A DNA stretch of 64,000 nucleotides. It comes from Gilliamella sp. wkB178 (GTDB lineage Bacteria; Pseudomonadota; Gammaproteobacteria; Enterobacterales; Orbaceae). Below, piece by piece: positions 35,435 through 45,105 of this stretch; the first letter of the stretch is position 1; each line of letters begins with the position of its first letter. The notes under the pieces are model-generated. The model ran no database searches and was not told the DNA's origin. It saw only the letters and a list, made by a program, of their open reading frames with translations. The translations under genes and the position numbers were made by a program. The stretch is from NCBI RefSeq assembly GCF_001690705.1, contig NZ_LZGK01000011.1:248001-312000 (forward strand), in the 5' to 3' direction.

Positions 35435-37816
35435 TCAATGGTCAGAGGCATTAGCCAAAAATAACCAAGTATCAATTACGGTGTCAGGGTTTAGTGACAA
35501 ACTATCAATACCTTGATTAACTAACCATTTGGCAAAATCAGGGTGATCCGATGGCCCTTGACCACAAATACCTATGTATTTATTATGTTTTTTACAGGCA
35601 GCAATCGCCATAGATAGCATGGCTTTAACTGCCGGATTACGTTCATCAAAGGTAGTAGCAATTGGTCCACCACTATCTCGGTCAGTACCTAATGTTAGTT
35701 GGGTCATGTCATTAGAACCAATAGAGAAGCCGTCAAAATAGGCTAAAAACTCTTCAGCAAGCACCGCATTGGCCGGGATTTCACACATCATGATCACCCG
35801 CAAACCATCTTTGCCTCGTTCCAGCCCATTGGCTGTTAAAATTTCGTTGACTTGTTTGGCTTCATTAACCGTACGTACGAATGGGATCATAATCTCCAGA
35901 TTTTTTAAACCTAGTTGGTTACGCACAATTTTAATCGCTTCACATTCTAACTCGAAGCATGGTCTGAAAAATTCAGAAACATACCTAGCCGCGCCCCTAA
36001 AACCGAGCATTGGGTTTTCCTCATGTGGTTCGTAGAGTGTACCAGCAATGAGATTAGAATATTCGTTAGATTTAAAATCCGAGGTTCTTAATATCACTCG
36101 TTTTGGGTAAAAAGTACCGGCAATCATCGCAATCCCTTCCGCTAATTTTTGGATGTAAAAATCGCGCGGTGAAGCATAGCCAGATATCCGATCGCTAATA
36201 GTTTGTTTTAAATCAGCCGGTAAGGTATTAAATTCCAATAAGGCTTTTGGATGGATACCGATCTGTTTGTTAATAATAAATTCCATTCTAGCCAGCCCGA
36301 CGCCATTATTAGGTAGTTGGCTAAAACTGAATGCCAGTTCCGGATTACCAATATTCATGTAAATCTTCAAAGGGATTTCCGGCATAGTGCCAAGATCTAC
36401 CTTGGTTTTTTCTATATTTAAAAGCCCTTTATAGATAAAACCGGTATCACCTTCACAACAGGATGCGGTAATTGGTTCGCCTTCTTTGATGACTTTGGTT
36501 GCATTACCACAACCCACAATTGCCGGAATGCCTAATTCACGAGCAATAATTGCCGCATGGCAAGTTCGCCCTCCGCGGTTGGTGACAATGGCTGAGGCTT
36601 TTTTCATGATCGGTTCCCAATCCGGGTCAGTCATGTCGGTAACTAGCACATCCCCCGGTTGAATTTTGTCCATATCACGAATGTCATGAATAACCTTGGC
36701 ATTACCTTGACCAATTTTCTGACCAATGGCGCGACCTTGACAAATAATGTCTGACTTACCTTTGATGTGGTAATTGGTTATGCTATTTTTTGATTCTCGG
36801 GATTTAACGGTTTCTGGCCGCGCCTGTAAAATATACAGTTTACCGTCTTCACCATCTTTACCCCATTCAATATCCATTGGCCGGCCGTAATGTTGTTCAA
36901 TGATCAAGGCATAACGTGCTAGCTGTAAAATATCTTGATCGTTAATTGAAAATTGCCCGCGTAGTTTTTCATCTACATCGACGGTTCTAACCGATTTATT
37001 AGCCGACGCTTGATCGGTAAATTCCATTTTGATTAATTTTGATCCCAAACCTCGATGTAAAATACACGGATAACCGTCGGTCAATAGTTGTTTATGTACA
37101 TAGAATTCATCTGGATTAACCGCACCTTGAACCACAGTTTCCCCCAAGCCATAGGCCGAGGTAATAAATACCACTTTATCAAAACCTGATTCAGTATCCA
37201 TGGTAAACATGACGCCAGATGATCCAATGTCACTACGCACCATTTTTTGCACCCCAACAGAAAGTGCAACTTGCGAATGATCATAATTTTGATGTTTACG
37301 GTAGGATATGGCTCGATCATTATATAGTGAGGCAAACACATGTTTGATTGCTTCTTTAACATTGTCAATGCCATGAATGTTTAAAAACGTTTCTTGTTGA
37401 CCGGCAAATGAGGCATCGGGTAAGTCTTCAGCGGTAGCGGAAGATCTCACTGCTACTGAAAAATCGTCGCCATAGTTTGCAACCATAGTTTGCCATGCTT
37501 GATTAATATCTGTTTCAAATTCAGGTGTAAACTCAGTTTGTAAAATCCAACTGCGGATCTGTTCACCAGCCTTAGTTAATTGGTTGATATCATCTACATC
37601 AATGCTATTGAGTAGATCTGTAATGCGTTGATCTAATCCCCCCTGCGCTAAAAAAGCGCGGTATGCAGCAGCTGTTGTTGCAAAGCCATTGGGAACTTGT
37701 ACACCTTTGGCATAGAGTTGACTAATCATTTCTCCTAATGATGAGTTTTTGCCTCCCACACTTTCAACATCATCCTTGCGTAACTCGTTAAACCAAATTA
37801 CGTTCTGCATAACCAT
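35435..37816 (-). CDS. ppsA: phosphoenolpyruvate synthase
   Basis: Makes phosphoenolpyruvate from pyruvate and ATP for gluconeogenesis. 793 aa, three domains in order: N-terminal ATP-grasp (VGGKNSSLGEM; AVRSSATAEDLPDASFAGQQETFLN), central phosphohistidine domain (GGRTCHAAIIARELGIPAIVG, catalytic His near residue 422), C-terminal PEP/pyruvate barrel (GFSIGSNDMTQLTLGTDRD; GICGQGPSDHP). AGGAG six bases before ATG. Divergent from its regulator ppsR. Supports growth on pyruvate-yielding substrates such as those of the neighbouring island. Confidence 0.96.
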   Translation of the reverse strand: MVMQNVIWFNELRKDDVESVGGKNSSLGEMISQLYAKGVQVPNGFATTAAAYRAFLAQGGLDQRITDLLNSIDVDDINQLTKAGEQIRSWILQTEFTPEFETDINQAWQTMVANYGDDFSVAVRSSATAEDLPDASFAGQQETFLNIHGIDNVKEAIKHVFASLYNDRAISYRKHQNYDHSQVALSVGVQKMVRSDIGSSGVMFTMDTESGFDKVVFITSAYGLGETVVQGAVNPDEFYVHKQLLTDGYPCILHRGLGSKLIKMEFTDQASANKSVRTVDVDEKLRGQFSINDQDILQLARYALIIEQHYGRPMDIEWGKDGEDGKLYILQARPETVKSRESKNSITNYHIKGKSDIICQGRAIGQKIGQGNAKVIHDIRDMDKIQPGDVLVTDMTDPDWEPIMKKASAIVTNRGGRTCHAAIIARELGIPAIVGCGNATKVIKEGEPITASCCEGDTGFIYKGLLNIEKTKVDLGTMPEIPLKIYMNIGNPELAFSFSQLPNNGVGLARMEFIINKQIGIHPKALLEFNTLPADLKQTISDRISGYASPRDFYIQKLAEGIAMIAGTFYPKRVILRTSDFKSNEYSNLIAGTLYEPHEENPMLGFRGAARYVSEFFRPCFELECEAIKIVRNQLGLKNLEIMIPFVRTVNEAKQVNEILTANGLERGKDGLRVIMMCEIPANAVLAEEFLAYFDGFSIGSNDMTQLTLGTDRDSGGPIATTFDERNPAVKAMLSMAIAACKKHNKYIGICGQGPSDHPDFAKWLVNQGIDSLSLNPDTVIDTWLFLANASDH

Positions 37817-38084
37817 AATTTACTCCTATGTTTTAAGTCATAAATAAAAAATACACTTCTACGGACTACTAACAGAGATTTTAATTATTTGCATAATTAA
37901 TACATCTCTAATTCATTTTAGGTGACATTGATCCTACATTCAGCAACTCATTGGCAACAACGTGACTTAGATCATTTTATTTACACTAGCTTTACGGCCT
38001 TTACTAAATAATGATTGAAATGTTACTCCCGTTCTTCAATAATGGTCAATACCTGTTAGCTAATTGCCCACCTTTGGAATGAAT

Positions 38085-38909
38085 ATGTTGACTAAACGCA
38101 CAGTTTTTTTTATTTCCGATCGCACTGGTGTTACTGTTGAAAATCTCGGTAATTCATTGCTTAATCAATTTGTGGAAATTGAATTTGAACGCTATACCGT
38201 GCCATTTGTGGATTCGGTTGAGCAAGTACAAGCGGTGTTACACGATATCAGCCAAATCTATACTTCCACTCAAGAACCTATTATTGTGATCTCCAGTTTA
38301 GTTAAAACTTCATTAAGGAAGCTATTCGATCAACAACCGCATATTTTTCATATGGATTTTTTTAGTTTATTCATTCCACCATTAGAATCTGCCTTAGGAA
38401 CAAAATCGCAAATGGTGGCGGGTTTAACCCATGGTATTACTGATGAAAAACGTTATGATGCCCGCATGGAAGCGGTTAATTTTGCTTTAACCAATGATGA
38501 TGGGATTACCGAAAAAAATTACTATAAAGCCGATATTATTTTAATCGGGGTTTCACGTTCCGGGAAAACGCCAACTTGCCTCTACTTAGCCCTGCAATAT
38601 GGCATTCTAGCGGCCAATTATCCGCTCACTCAAGATGACTTAGATAACAATAATATTCCAAGAATGATTGCACCATATCGTGATAAGTTATTTGGCTTGA
38701 CCATTGATTATAAACGCCTGAGCCGCATCCGCGAAGAACGTCGCCCAAATTCTAAATATGCCAACCCACTTAATTGCGATTTTGAAGTCAGAACTGCAGA
38801 GGCATTATTTAAACGACTTGATATTCCATATCTATCAACTACCAACCGCTCAGTTGAAGAACTAGCGGCCACTATTATGAAAATGAAAAACTTATTAACT
38901 CCAAGTTAG
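38085..38909 (+). CDS. ppsR: PEP synthase regulatory protein (kinase/pyrophosphorylase)
   Basis: DUF299 family bifunctional enzyme that inactivates PpsA by ADP-dependent phosphorylation of a threonine near the catalytic His and reactivates it by Pi-dependent removal. ISDRTGVTVENLGNSLL at the N-terminus and P-loop GVSRSGKTPTCLYLA near residue 152 are typical. About 274 aa. Start choice: ATG at 38085 has GGA six bases upstream; ATG at 38079 is also possible; the TTG at 38064 is unlikely. Next to ppsA in divergent orientation. Confidence 0.93.
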   Translation: MLTKRTVFFISDRTGVTVENLGNSLLNQFVEIEFERYTVPFVDSVEQVQAVLHDISQIYTSTQEPIIVISSLVKTSLRKLFDQQPHIFHMDFFSLFIPPLESALGTKSQMVAGLTHGITDEKRYDARMEAVNFALTNDDGITEKNYYKADIILIGVSRSGKTPTCLYLALQYGILAANYPLTQDDLDNNNIPRMIAPYRDKLFGLTIDYKRLSRIREERRPNSKYANPLNCDFEVRTAEALFKRLDIPYLSTTNRSVEELAATIMKMKNLLTPS

Positions 38910-38940
38910 TTGGGGTACTAATAAATAATTGGTGGGCTTT

Positions 38941-39014
38941 TTGACCCCAGCAGGAATCGAACCTGCAACTAGCCCTTAGGAGGGGCTCGTTATATCCATT
39001 TAACTATGAGGTCA
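38941..39014 (-). tRNA. argW: tRNA-Arg (anticodon CCU)
   Basis: Minus strand folds as a cloverleaf: acceptor TGACCTC with GGGGTCA, anticodon stem AGCCC/GGGCT with loop CTCCTAA, T-arm GCAGGTTCGATTCCTGC. Closely matches enterobacterial argW apart from two acceptor pairs. No CCA is encoded. Such genes are common prophage targets, but no integrase or second att copy lies next to it. Confidence 0.95.
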
Positions 39015-39138
39015 TAGAGAGCTGTTCATTCTAATAAATTTATATAGTTAATGCCAATCAAATAACGAAAAATTTTCTATTTTGAGTAAACATGCTACAA
39101 TTATACCATCTGTAATTTAATCTAATTAGTCGAAAACA

Positions 39139-39897
39139 ATGAAAAAAAGAATAGTTGGCATGTTGTTTTCTGTTATGGCGTTAACAAGTTGTGCGTCTTA
39201 TGAACCGGAAACAAATAGTTATAGCGACCCAATGTCAGGGTTTAATAAGGCTATGTTTAATTTTAACTATTATGCTGTTGATCCTTATGTGTTAAGACCA
39301 GCCGCGGTAGTGTGGAAAGATTATGTGCCTACACCTGTTCGTACCGGAGTAGTTAATTTTTCTTCTAACCTTTCTGAACCTGCTTCTATGGTTAACAACC
39401 TATTACAAGGCGAAGTTCATCAAGCTGGTGCACATTTAGCACGCTTCTTCCTAAATACTGTTTTTGGCTTTGGTGGATTAATGGATGTGGCTAGTATGTC
39501 AGATCCGCAATTACAAAAAGGCAATCAACGTAGTTTTGGTAATGTATTAGGGCACTATGATGTTCCTTATGGTCCTTATGTAGTATTACCATTCTATGGT
39601 TCAGCAACATTAAGGGATGATGGTGGTAGTGTCGTTGATAGCCTATACCCACCTTTAGTTTGGTTAGATTGGCAATGGGTATTAGTACGTGGCGTGTTTG
39701 ATGGTGTTGAAGCTCGCGCGGTCGCAATTGAATATGAAGATTTAATCAAAAATAGTGATGATCCATACAACTTTATGCGTAATGCTTACTTCCAACGTCA
39801 TGACTTTGTGGCATCTGGTGGTAAAGTTGATGAACAAAAACAACAACAACGTGAAGAGAGCATTAATAGCATTATTAATGATATTGACTCACAGTAA
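39139..39897 (+). CDS. mlaA: outer-membrane lipid asymmetry lipoprotein MlaA
   Basis: Removes mislocalised phospholipids from the outer leaflet of the outer membrane and hands them to MlaC. 252 aa; lipobox LTSC at residue ~19, then DPMSGFNKAMFNFNYYAVDPYVLRP, the SNLSEPASMVNNLLQG segment and FGNVLGHYDVPYGPYVVLPFYG, all family hallmarks. Followed by an intrinsic terminator. Confidence 0.95.
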   Translation: MKKRIVGMLFSVMALTSCASYEPETNSYSDPMSGFNKAMFNFNYYAVDPYVLRPAAVVWKDYVPTPVRTGVVNFSSNLSEPASMVNNLLQGEVHQAGAHLARFFLNTVFGFGGLMDVASMSDPQLQKGNQRSFGNVLGHYDVPYGPYVVLPFYGSATLRDDGGSVVDSLYPPLVWLDWQWVLVRGVFDGVEARAVAIEYEDLIKNSDDPYNFMRNAYFQRHDFVASGGKVDEQKQQQREESINSIINDIDSQ

Positions 39898-39920
39898 TCC
39901 AATATTTTAAAACCTTTATT

Positions 39921-39946
39921 AGCCGTCATTTATTGACGGCTTTTTT
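39921..39946. terminator. intrinsic terminator after mlaA
   Basis: AGCCGTCA and TGACGGCT with a short loop and TTTTTT on the plus strand. It overlaps the 3' end of the convergent DUF4130 gene. Confidence 0.88.
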
Positions 39947-40774
39947 ATTTATTGTGTTATTTATTGATTGACAGTTATCCTGCATTTCAGGCAGATGTTG
40001 CCAAAATCGTTTTGGCATTTGTTGACGTTGTAGTTTTGGGTTGATCCTTTCTTTTATGGTTAAAGCCTTACAATAACGGCGCCACATTGTTTGAAATAAT
40101 ATTTCATCCTTACTCAAATATTGTTGATTAATTTGGTCATCAATAATTAAATTATCTTGGTCACTTAATGATATTTGTTCAATCTTTTCGAGATCATAAA
40201 AATAACCATATTGTCGTTTGTGGTCATATATTGCCCATTTTTGATCGGCATAACGATCTTCAAAAAAATCAAGTGTTAGTGGCAAGGCGTTATAAATTGG
40301 CGCAATAACAGCAAAATAAATTTTTTCTTTACCATCTTCGCCATTATGGGTAATTGAATTTTCAATGACATTAAAGCGTACGAATTGCATTAAATATTCA
40401 CGTTCTTTGCTTACCTTGCGTGCGATTTCACGCACAGCGATGACATCTGCATCGGCGAAATCAGTTTCTATCGAATAGGCTGATTTAAATACTTTACATA
40501 CATAACGAAAAATAACTAAATCACTGTCAGGTAATTCTGACAGCCACACATTGACTAATTGTTGCAATGCAACTTTGCTAATCTTCTTTTTTAGTGCCGT
40601 GTGTACGCGTTCATACTTATTATTACAAACTTCAACTTCATGACTTTCGGTGGTTAGTAAAGGCGCAACTTCGCCCTGAGCTAATAAACCTTCCGGCATT
40701 TGTTTTAGTTTAAAAGCATCAAAAACTGCACACAACAGCCCGGCAAAGGTTTTATCATAATAAAACACTAGCAT
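39926..40774 (-). CDS. DUF4130 (TIGR03915-type) DNA-metabolism protein
   Basis: 282 aa. MLVFYYDKTFAGLLCAVFDAF at the N-terminus, YLMQFVRFNVIEN and WAIYDHKRQYGYFYD in the middle, and the C-terminal LFQTMWRRYCKALTIKERINPKLQRQQMPKRFW match the family that always accompanies a radical SAM protein and is annotated as a probable DNA repair or modification factor. 3 bp after the radical SAM gene. The biochemical role is not established. An LexA-type box precedes the pair. Confidence 0.85.
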   Translation of the reverse strand: MLVFYYDKTFAGLLCAVFDAFKLKQMPEGLLAQGEVAPLLTTESHEVEVCNNKYERVHTALKKKISKVALQQLVNVWLSELPDSDLVIFRYVCKVFKSAYSIETDFADADVIAVREIARKVSKEREYLMQFVRFNVIENSITHNGEDGKEKIYFAVIAPIYNALPLTLDFFEDRYADQKWAIYDHKRQYGYFYDLEKIEQISLSDQDNLIIDDQINQQYLSKDEILFQTMWRRYCKALTIKERINPKLQRQQMPKRFWQHLPEMQDNCQSINNTINKKAVNK

Positions 40775-40777
40775 TGA

Positions 40778-42043
40778 TCACCACCCCATTACTAACTGTT
40801 GTGGCATGTTTGCGGTTTTATTTTGAAGTAACGGTTGTTCTTGTAAAGACAGACGAATATACTCAGCCGAAGAATCCAGTAATTTGAATTGATCCATTTC
40901 ATGGCAAATAATAAAAAATTGGGCTCGTTTTAGTACCACACCAATTCGTTTAAGAGCTTGCAAATTCAATTTACGATGCCTTCTAGCCATGACAATTAAT
41001 TTGGCCGATTTAACCCCTATGCCAGGTACACGCAAAATTTTGCGATAACTATCTCGATTTACGTCTATCGGGAAAAATTGTGGATTACGGATCGCCCATG
41101 ATAATTTGGGATCTACGCTTAGATCCAGATCCGGGTGCTGTTCATTGACTATTTCATTGACATCAAAGTCATAAAACCGCAATAACCAATCGGCTTGGTA
41201 CAAGCGGTTTTCCCGCACTCTGGGCACTTCTGGTACTACCGGTAGCCGTTTGTCATAACTGTTAACCGGAATAAAACCAGAATAATATACCCGCTTCATA
41301 CTTGGCCTTTTATACAATTTGGCGGTTAATTGCAAAATTTGCTGATCGCTTTCGTCAGTGGCGCCAATAATCACTTGCGTACTTTGCCCTGCCGGTACAA
41401 ATTTGGGGGTCGACTTTATCTTTTTACGATCTTCAATATTTTCCAGTAGGTTTTGTTGAATATAGCGCATGGGTTGGTAGATACTTTGATGATCTTTATC
41501 CGGCGCTAATAATTTAAGATTTTTTTCGGTAGCAATTTCTAAATTAACACTCATTCTGTCGACCAATAACCCTGCTTGGCTAATTAGTTCATTACTAGCC
41601 CCGGGGATAGCCTTCATATGGATGTAACCATTAAACGAATATTCGTTGCGTAATATGGTTACCGCACGAATCATTTTTTCCATAGTATGATCTGGCGTTC
41701 TAACAATACCAGAACTTAAAAACAGTCCTTCGATGTAATTACGACGATAAAATTCAATGGTTAGTTCAGCTAATTCCCGCGGTGTAAACCCGGCTCGGGG
41801 GATATCATTACTGTGGCGATTTATACAATATGCACAATCAAACATACAGTAATTAGTCAGCATTATTTTAAGTAATGAAATACAACGACCATCTGCAGTA
41901 AAGGTGTGACAAATCCCCCAACCATAGGCACTGCCAATCCCTTTATTTTTATTGCTGCGAGTTGTACCACTGGAAGCACATGAAATATCGTATTTAGCTG
42001 ATTCCGCTAATATTTCAAGTTTAGTCATTATATTTTCATTCAT
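40778..42043 (-). CDS. putative DNA modification/repair radical SAM protein
   Basis: 421 aa (TIGR03916-like). Radical SAM cluster CMFDCAYC (CxxxCxxC) near residue 69 in NYCMFDCAYCINRHSND; C-terminal helix-hairpin-helix RVPGIGVKSAKLIVMARRHRKL near residue 350, a DNA-binding motif. Known to occur with a DUF4130 or uracil-DNA-glycosylase-like partner; substrate not known. The promoter carries a perfect CTGT-N8-ACAG SOS box, so the pair is probably induced by DNA damage. Confidence 0.87.
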   Translation of the reverse strand: MNENIMTKLEILAESAKYDISCASSGTTRSNKNKGIGSAYGWGICHTFTADGRCISLLKIMLTNYCMFDCAYCINRHSNDIPRAGFTPRELAELTIEFYRRNYIEGLFLSSGIVRTPDHTMEKMIRAVTILRNEYSFNGYIHMKAIPGASNELISQAGLLVDRMSVNLEIATEKNLKLLAPDKDHQSIYQPMRYIQQNLLENIEDRKKIKSTPKFVPAGQSTQVIIGATDESDQQILQLTAKLYKRPSMKRVYYSGFIPVNSYDKRLPVVPEVPRVRENRLYQADWLLRFYDFDVNEIVNEQHPDLDLSVDPKLSWAIRNPQFFPIDVNRDSYRKILRVPGIGVKSAKLIVMARRHRKLNLQALKRIGVVLKRAQFFIICHEMDQFKLLDSSAEYIRLSLQEQPLLQNKTANMPQQLVMGW

Positions 42044-42062
42044 TGTAAATCCACTTAAATAA

Positions 42063-42103
42063 CTGTATCTATATACAGTATTATAGCCAGATTTTTATGC
42101 CCT
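42063..42103 (-). promoter_or_regulatory. SOS promoter: LexA box plus -10/-35 before the radical SAM gene
   Basis: CTGTATCTATATACAG at 42063-42078 fits the CTGT-N8-ACAG LexA consensus with an AT-rich centre. Just upstream on the minus strand lie TATAAT (around 42081-42086) and TTGCAG with a 16-bp spacer. The box would cover the transcription start. Confidence 0.8.
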
Positions 42104-42236
42104 GCAAGTCCTTAAAAAAACAATTTACTGCAACATAATTTTAAAATTTCGCCCCAAATATGAACAAGGAATATACAAATTATTGTAAAAAAGGAATAAA
42201 TAACATCACATAAAATGAATAAATAGCGGATAGGTA

Positions 42237-42265
42237 TTGTTCAGCTTACAAGTGTAAGCTATAAT
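42237..42265 (+). promoter_or_regulatory. fabB promoter with FabR-type palindrome in the spacer
   Basis: TTGTTC and TATAAT are separated by 17 bp, and the spacer is almost entirely the perfect palindrome AGCTTACAAGTGTAAGCT (42243-42260). This resembles the FabR operator of enterobacterial fabA/fabB promoters. Confidence 0.75.
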
Positions 42266-42314
42266 CTCAACAATTTTTCATATAAAGCCAGATAATTTAG
42301 GAGTAGGTCATTAA

Positions 42315-43526
42315 ATGAAACGTGTTGTGATTACAGGTTTAGGGATTCTGTCAAGCATCGGCAATAATACTAAGGAAGTGTTAGAATCACTAAAAATAGG
42401 ACGTAGTGGAATTACTTTTTCACAAGAAATGAAAGATAGCGGGATGCGTAGCCATGTGTGTGGTAATGTAAAATTAGACACAACCGGGCTAATTGATCGT
42501 AAAGTTGTGCGCTTTATGAATGATGCTTCTATCTATGGTTATTTAGCTTTACAGCAAGCAATTGAGGATTCTAAATTAACACCGGAGCAGGTATCTAACC
42601 CTCGCACTGGTTTAATTGCCGGTTATGGTGGATCAACTAAAACTCAATATGCTGTTGTTGCCGGAATGAAAGAAAAAGGCTTGCGTGGCGTTGGTCCTTA
42701 TGCCGTAACCAAATCAATGTCTTCCGCCATTTCTGCTTGTTTGGCCACACCATTTAAAATTAAAGGTATTAGCTATTCAATGACTTCTGCATGTGCAACC
42801 TCAGTACACTGCATTGGCCACGCTGCCGAACTCATTCAATTAGGTAAACAAGATGTGGTTTTTGCTGGCGGTGGTGAAGAACTGTGTTGGGAAATGTCGT
42901 GCGAATTTGATGCCATGGGGGCTTTATCAACCAAATATAATGATACCCCTGAAAAAGCGTCACGTGCTTATGATGCCAATCGTGATGGTTTTGTTATTGC
43001 TGGCGGTGCTGGCATGGTAGTGGTTGAAGAATTAGAACATGCGCTAGCGCGTGGTGCACATATTTATGGTGAATTAGTCGGTTATGGAGCCACATCGGAT
43101 GGTTATGATATGGTTGCGCCATCTGGCGAAGGTGCAATGCGTTGTATGCAACTTGCTATTCAAGATTTAGATGTGCCAGTTGATTATATCAATACTCATG
43201 GAACATCAACTCCAGTGGGTGACGTTAAAGAGTTATGGGCGATTAAACAAGTATTTGGTGACAATATTCCGGCAATTTCATCAACCAAATCAATGACTGG
43301 TCACTCATTAAGTGCCACGGGTGCGCAAGAGTTAATTTATTCATTATTAATGTTAGAACATGGTTTCATTACGCCAAGTATTAACATTGATGAGCTTGAT
43401 GAGGCCGCCGTTGGTATGAACATTATTACTGAACCAACCCAACGTGAATTGACTACGGTAATGTCTAATAGCTTTGGCTTTGGTGGTACTAATGCTTCAA
43501 TTGTTATGAAGAAATACCAAGCATAA
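42315..43526 (+). CDS. fabB: 3-oxoacyl-[ACP] synthase I
   Basis: Condensing enzyme needed for unsaturated fatty acid elongation. 403 aa; active-site Cys in [16 protein letters not shown] near residue 162, His in [12 protein letters not shown] near 297, His in [17 protein letters not shown] near 332, terminal [11 protein letters not shown]. Monocistronic, with a well-formed promoter and intrinsic terminator. Most likely repressed by FabR in response to unsaturated acyl chains, judged from the operator. Confidence 0.96.
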   Translation: MKRVVITGLGILSSIGNNTKEVLESLKIGRSGITFSQEMKDSGMRSHVCGNVKLDTTGLIDRKVVRFMNDASIYGYLALQQAIEDSKLTPEQVSNPRTGLIAGYGGSTKTQYAVVAGMKEKGLRGVGPYAVTKSMSSAISACLATPFKIKGISYSMTSACATSVHCIGHAAELIQLGKQDVVFAGGGEELCWEMSCEFDAMGALSTKYNDTPEKASRAYDANRDGFVIAGGAGMVVVEELEHALARGAHIYGELVGYGATSDGYDMVAPSGEGAMRCMQLAIQDLDVPVDYINTHGTSTPVGDVKELWAIKQVFGDNIPAISSTKSMTGHSLSATGAQELIYSLLMLEHGFITPSINIDELDEAAVGMNIITEPTQRELTTVMSNSFGFGGTNASIVMKKYQA

Positions 43527-43556
43527 TTCAGTATTTATTCTATTAGTAAATAAAAA

Positions 43557-43586
43557 AACCGTTCTGTTTAGGAACGGTTTTTTTTG
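43557..43586. terminator. bidirectional terminator between fabB and the amino acid ABC operon
   Basis: AACCGTTC and GGAACGGTT with A-run and T-run on the two sides. Confidence 0.88.
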
Positions 43587-43622
43587 AATTAAACTTATAA
43601 AGATCTGCAACAGCAAATTTAT

Positions 43623-44345
43623 CTATAAAACTTTGCTCAAAAATAATTTAGTTCGTTCATTTTGCGGATTTTTAAAAATTTGTTCAGGTGAACCCTGTTC
43701 TTGGATAATACCTTGATCAATAAAAATAACCCGATCAGACATTTCTCGAGCAAAGCCCATTTCATGGGTAACCACAACCATAGTCATGCCTTCTAATGCA
43801 AGGGATTTCATCACAGCAAGAACTTCACCAACTAATTCAGGATCCAACGCTGAGGTTGGTTCATCAAAAAGCATAACTGTAGGTTCCATCATCAATGCTC
43901 TGGCAATGGCTACTCGTTGCTGTTGACCACCTGACAATTGATTTGAATAAGCATCAATTTTATCAAGTAAACCAACTTTTACTAATAAACTTTCAGCCTT
44001 GGCAATAGCATCACTTTTAGACATCTTTTTGACATCCATTGGCGCCAAAATTAAATTTTGTAAAACTGTCATATGTGGAAAAAGGTTAAAGCGCTGAAAC
44101 ACCATACCAACCGATTCTCGCAAACGATTAATATTAGTTTTGGGATCCTGTACTTGAAAACCGTTAACTTCAACCTCACCAGAGGTAATTTCTTCTAATC
44201 CATTAATGCAACGCAGAAATGTGCTTTTTCCAGAACCTGAGGGACCAATAATTGAAATTACTTCTTTTTCTTCAATATCACATGAAATGCCACGTAAAAC
44301 ATGGATATCACCAAATTGCTTTTGTAGATTTTTAATGTGAATCAC
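43623..44345 (-). CDS. polar amino acid ABC transporter ATPase
   Basis: 240 aa GlnQ/ArtP/HisP-type ATPase. Walker [10 protein letters not shown] near residue 34, Q-loop [11 protein letters not shown], signature LSGGQQQR near 135, Walker [15 protein letters not shown], switch [15 protein letters not shown]. Overlaps the permease gene by 14 nt. Third gene of binding protein-permease-ATPase. The amino acid is not determined by sequence; glutamine or another polar amino acid is likely. Confidence 0.9.
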   Translation of the reverse strand: MIHIKNLQKQFGDIHVLRGISCDIEEKEVISIIGPSGSGKSTFLRCINGLEEITSGEVEVNGFQVQDPKTNINRLRESVGMVFQRFNLFPHMTVLQNLILAPMDVKKMSKSDAIAKAESLLVKVGLLDKIDAYSNQLSGGQQQRVAIARALMMEPTVMLFDEPTSALDPELVGEVLAVMKSLALEGMTMVVVTHEMGFAREMSDRVIFIDQGIIQEQGSPEQIFKNPQNERTKLFLSKVL

Positions 44346-45093
44346 TTTTGCCTAACCTTTTTTCTAAGTATCTAACTATGCAAGATAGAATCGATGTCAT
44401 TATCCAGTATATTAAGGAAATAACTAGGTAAGGTTCGGTATAAGAACCATAAGCTGCACCGGATGTTCTAGCGGCAAAAGCTAAATCGGCCAGACCAATT
44501 GCTGCACCTAATGACGAATCTTTTAGAATAGCAATTGCGTTATTACCTAATGGAGGAAGCATTCTTCGAAATGCTTGAGGTAATATGACCTTGCGCATAG
44601 TACTGCCATAACCCATTCCTAATGAACGCGCGGCCTCCATTTGCCCTTTATCAATTGATTGAATTCCCGCTCTGAAAATTTCGGAAATATAAGCTCCGGC
44701 ATTTAATGTAATAGCAGTTACACACGAAATAAATGCCCCATATTGAGAACGTAGCATACGAGCTGTATCAATAGAAAGAAGTTTATCTGATACCAATAAC
44801 CCATCACGTGGATTAATTAAAAATGGCATTAAAACAAAATGAACTACCATGATTTGTACAAATAATGGTGTGCCACGAAAAGCGCTAACATAAATTTTAA
44901 CCGGCCACTGGACACAAAAATAAAGCACATATTTCCAAAAGCCATATTTAGTATAAGCAGTTCGCCCGATGCCTAATATCAATCCCCATAATGTACCAAA
45001 GATGACACAAAATATTGTACATTGAATTGTCATCCTCGCCCCTTCCATAAACAGGGGTAAGTACTCAGAAATAATATCCCAATTAAATGCCAT
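44332..45093 (-). CDS. polar amino acid ABC transporter permease
   Basis: 253 aa, HEQRo/GlnP-type single permease. [16 protein letters not shown] near residue 75 and the coupling loop [31 protein letters not shown] near 160 are diagnostic. A single permease gene implies a homodimer. 12 bp after the binding protein. Confidence 0.9.
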   Translation of the reverse strand: MAFNWDIISEYLPLFMEGARMTIQCTIFCVIFGTLWGLILGIGRTAYTKYGFWKYVLYFCVQWPVKIYVSAFRGTPLFVQIMVVHFVLMPFLINPRDGLLVSDKLLSIDTARMLRSQYGAFISCVTAITLNAGAYISEIFRAGIQSIDKGQMEAARSLGMGYGSTMRKVILPQAFRRMLPPLGNNAIAILKDSSLGAAIGLADLAFAARTSGAAYGSYTEPYLVISLIYWIMTSILSCIVRYLEKRLGKSDSH

Positions 45094-45105
45094 GAATGAT
45101 CCAAA

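Noticed and set aside
38941-39014. tRNA-Arg as attachment site of an integrated element
   Set aside because: No integrase gene and no duplicated tRNA 3' end nearby; both neighbours are housekeeping genes.
41195-41215. Pasteurellaceae-type DNA uptake sequence
   Set aside because: I saw ACAAGCGGT only once in the window and no AAGTGCGGT, so there is no enrichment that would mark an uptake-sequence genome.
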